Of a DNA stretch of 44,647 nucleotides, positions 43,974 through 44,647 are shown one piece after another. Position numbers and translations under genes: made by a program. The notes beneath the pieces are model-generated. The model saw only the letters and a program-made list of their open reading frames with translations, did not search any database and had not been told where the DNA came from. How positions within the stretch are numbered: the stretch's first letter is position 1; every line of letters begins with the position of its first letter. The DNA is taken from the NCBI GenBank assembly GCA_945917985.1, contig CAMEIH010000018.1, positions 1-44,647 of the forward strand, in the 5' to 3' direction. Source of the DNA: an uncultured Clostridium sp. (GTDB taxonomy: Bacteria; Bacillota; Clostridia; Lachnospirales; Lachnospiraceae).

Positions 43974-44647
43974 TTAGTTTAAAGCGTCAACCAGCTTCTG
44001 AACTGCAGCGAGTGCTTCATCAGGAAGCTTGTCATATCCTGCCTTCTTCTCAGCGAAGCCCTTAACAGCATCTACACGGGTCTGCATAGCGGACTTAAGT
44101 GCTGCCTTGTATTCAGGATCGTTTAAGTCGGGTGTGAAGTCACCTGTCTTGCCGGACCAGTCGTTCATGATCTCGATATCTTCGAAAGGTCCCCACTGCT
44201 CGAATTTAGCCTTTCCTTCAACGATTGTCTCAAGGATGCCGAGAGTATCTTCCTTCTGGCACTTGTGTCCCATGAAGTCACCTGTGTTAACGATGTAGCA
44301 TGCTACGTTCTTCTCTTCTACCAGCTTCTTGAACTTCTCATAGTCGTTAACAAGAGGATAAGTTCTGAAGGGGTTAGCATAAGGTACAATACGGATTGCA
44401 TTTAAGTCTGTACCTGCTGCAACACGCTCTGCTGTAGATGTCTTGGTAGCAAGGGTAGCACCCATAACTGATGCTAAAGCTGCACCTTTCAGTTTTACTA
44501 CAGGAGGAATGGTAGGATCTTTCATGATCCAGAAGATTGCGTTAACGGGAGCGTCAATCTTGTCTACTCTGTTAGGAGACCATAATTTGGACTTGATTGC
44601 ACGTCCGTTACCGTTTCTGATATCTTCTGTTACCAGCTGAATCTTGC
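43974..44647 (-). CDS. pckA: Phosphoenolpyruvate carboxykinase (ATP), C-terminal part
   Basis: Interconverts oxaloacetate and PEP with ATP/ADP. The frame is open from the right window edge to the stop at 43974, about 224 residues, so the N-terminal part is outside. I recognise the family from APVNAIFWIMKDPTIPPVVKL, GATLATKTSTAERVAAGTD, IVPYANPFRTYPLVNDY and VACYIVNTGDFMGHK. This form is common in Clostridia and Bacteroidetes. It uses oxaloacetate, as does the citrate synthase earlier in the window, though the two are far apart. A strong terminator follows. Codon use (many AAG, GCT, CTG) looks like a highly expressed gene. Confidence 0.75.
   Translation of the reverse strand, partial: KIQLVTEDIRNGNGRAIKSKLWSPNRVDKIDAPVNAIFWIMKDPTIPPVVKLKGAALASVMGATLATKTSTAERVAAGTDLNAIRIVPYANPFRTYPLVNDYEKFKKLVEEKNVACYIVNTGDFMGHKCQKEDTLGILETIVEGKAKFEQWGPFEDIEIMNDWSGKTGDFTPDLNDPEYKAALKSAMQTRVDAVKGFAEKKAGYDKLPDEALAAVQKLVDALN

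Overview
The window looks like a chromosomal segment of an anaerobic, spore-forming Firmicute, most likely a Lachnospiraceae (Clostridia) gut bacterium. This is inferred from gene content: an Re-type citrate synthase operon, a Rex regulator, VanZ and PilZ proteins, BspA-like leucine-rich-repeat surface proteins with a class B sortase, a T-box in front of pheST, and good Shine-Dalgarno and sigma-A promoter matches. No tRNA, rRNA, CRISPR array, insertion sequence or phage gene was seen. Most genes lie on the minus strand.

Layout by region. 1-2.8 kb (minus): the NAD(P)HX repair enzyme (runs off the left edge), a coiled-coil protein overlapping rex, and rex with its promoter. 2.8-4.75 kb (plus): an ABC-F ATPase, ending at a bidirectional terminator shared with icd. 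4.8-8.25 kb (minus): an operon of Re-citrate synthase, a GntR/FCD regulator and NADP-isocitrate dehydrogenase. It should feed 2-oxoglutarate synthesis; aconitase is not in the window. A palindrome overlaps the -10 box of its promoter. 8.2-18.3 kb (minus): a surface island made of a class B sortase, a roughly 1,684-residue and a 918-residue BspA-like protein with the same P(K/D)TGDPIHPKW sorting signal, and a subtilase whose start codon touches the terminator of the gene before it. 18.4-20.3 kb: a PilZ protein (minus), then a cysteine-rich small protein and a pair of unknown proteins (plus), with promoter matches resembling mother-cell sporulation sigma factors.

20.4-28.6 kb: leuS, a zinc-ribbon membrane protein, an EF-G paralogue with altered GTPase motifs, divergent tyrA, a VanZ-like protein and a second PilZ protein. 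28.6-35.8 kb (minus): queA, an M18 aminopeptidase, pheT and pheS behind a T-box leader, and a YihY/BrkB membrane protein. 35.8-38.5 kb: a SpoIID/LytB-domain gene split by a frameshift, and upstream of it a 6S RNA gene with its own promoter and terminator. 38.5-43.8 kb (minus): an overlapping four-gene operon of a secreted protein, a DPM1-like glycosyltransferase, a polytopic membrane protein and a MalT/LAL-type LuxR regulator. The right edge holds the 3' part of an ATP-type PEP carboxykinase gene.

The strongest candidates for a less-described system are the 38.5-43.8 kb operon (possible lipid-linked surface glycosylation with its own regulator) and the sortase/BspA island. The EF-G paralogue and the split SpoIID-like gene are also worth checking. 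Functions come from recognised motifs and remembered families; no database search was possible.
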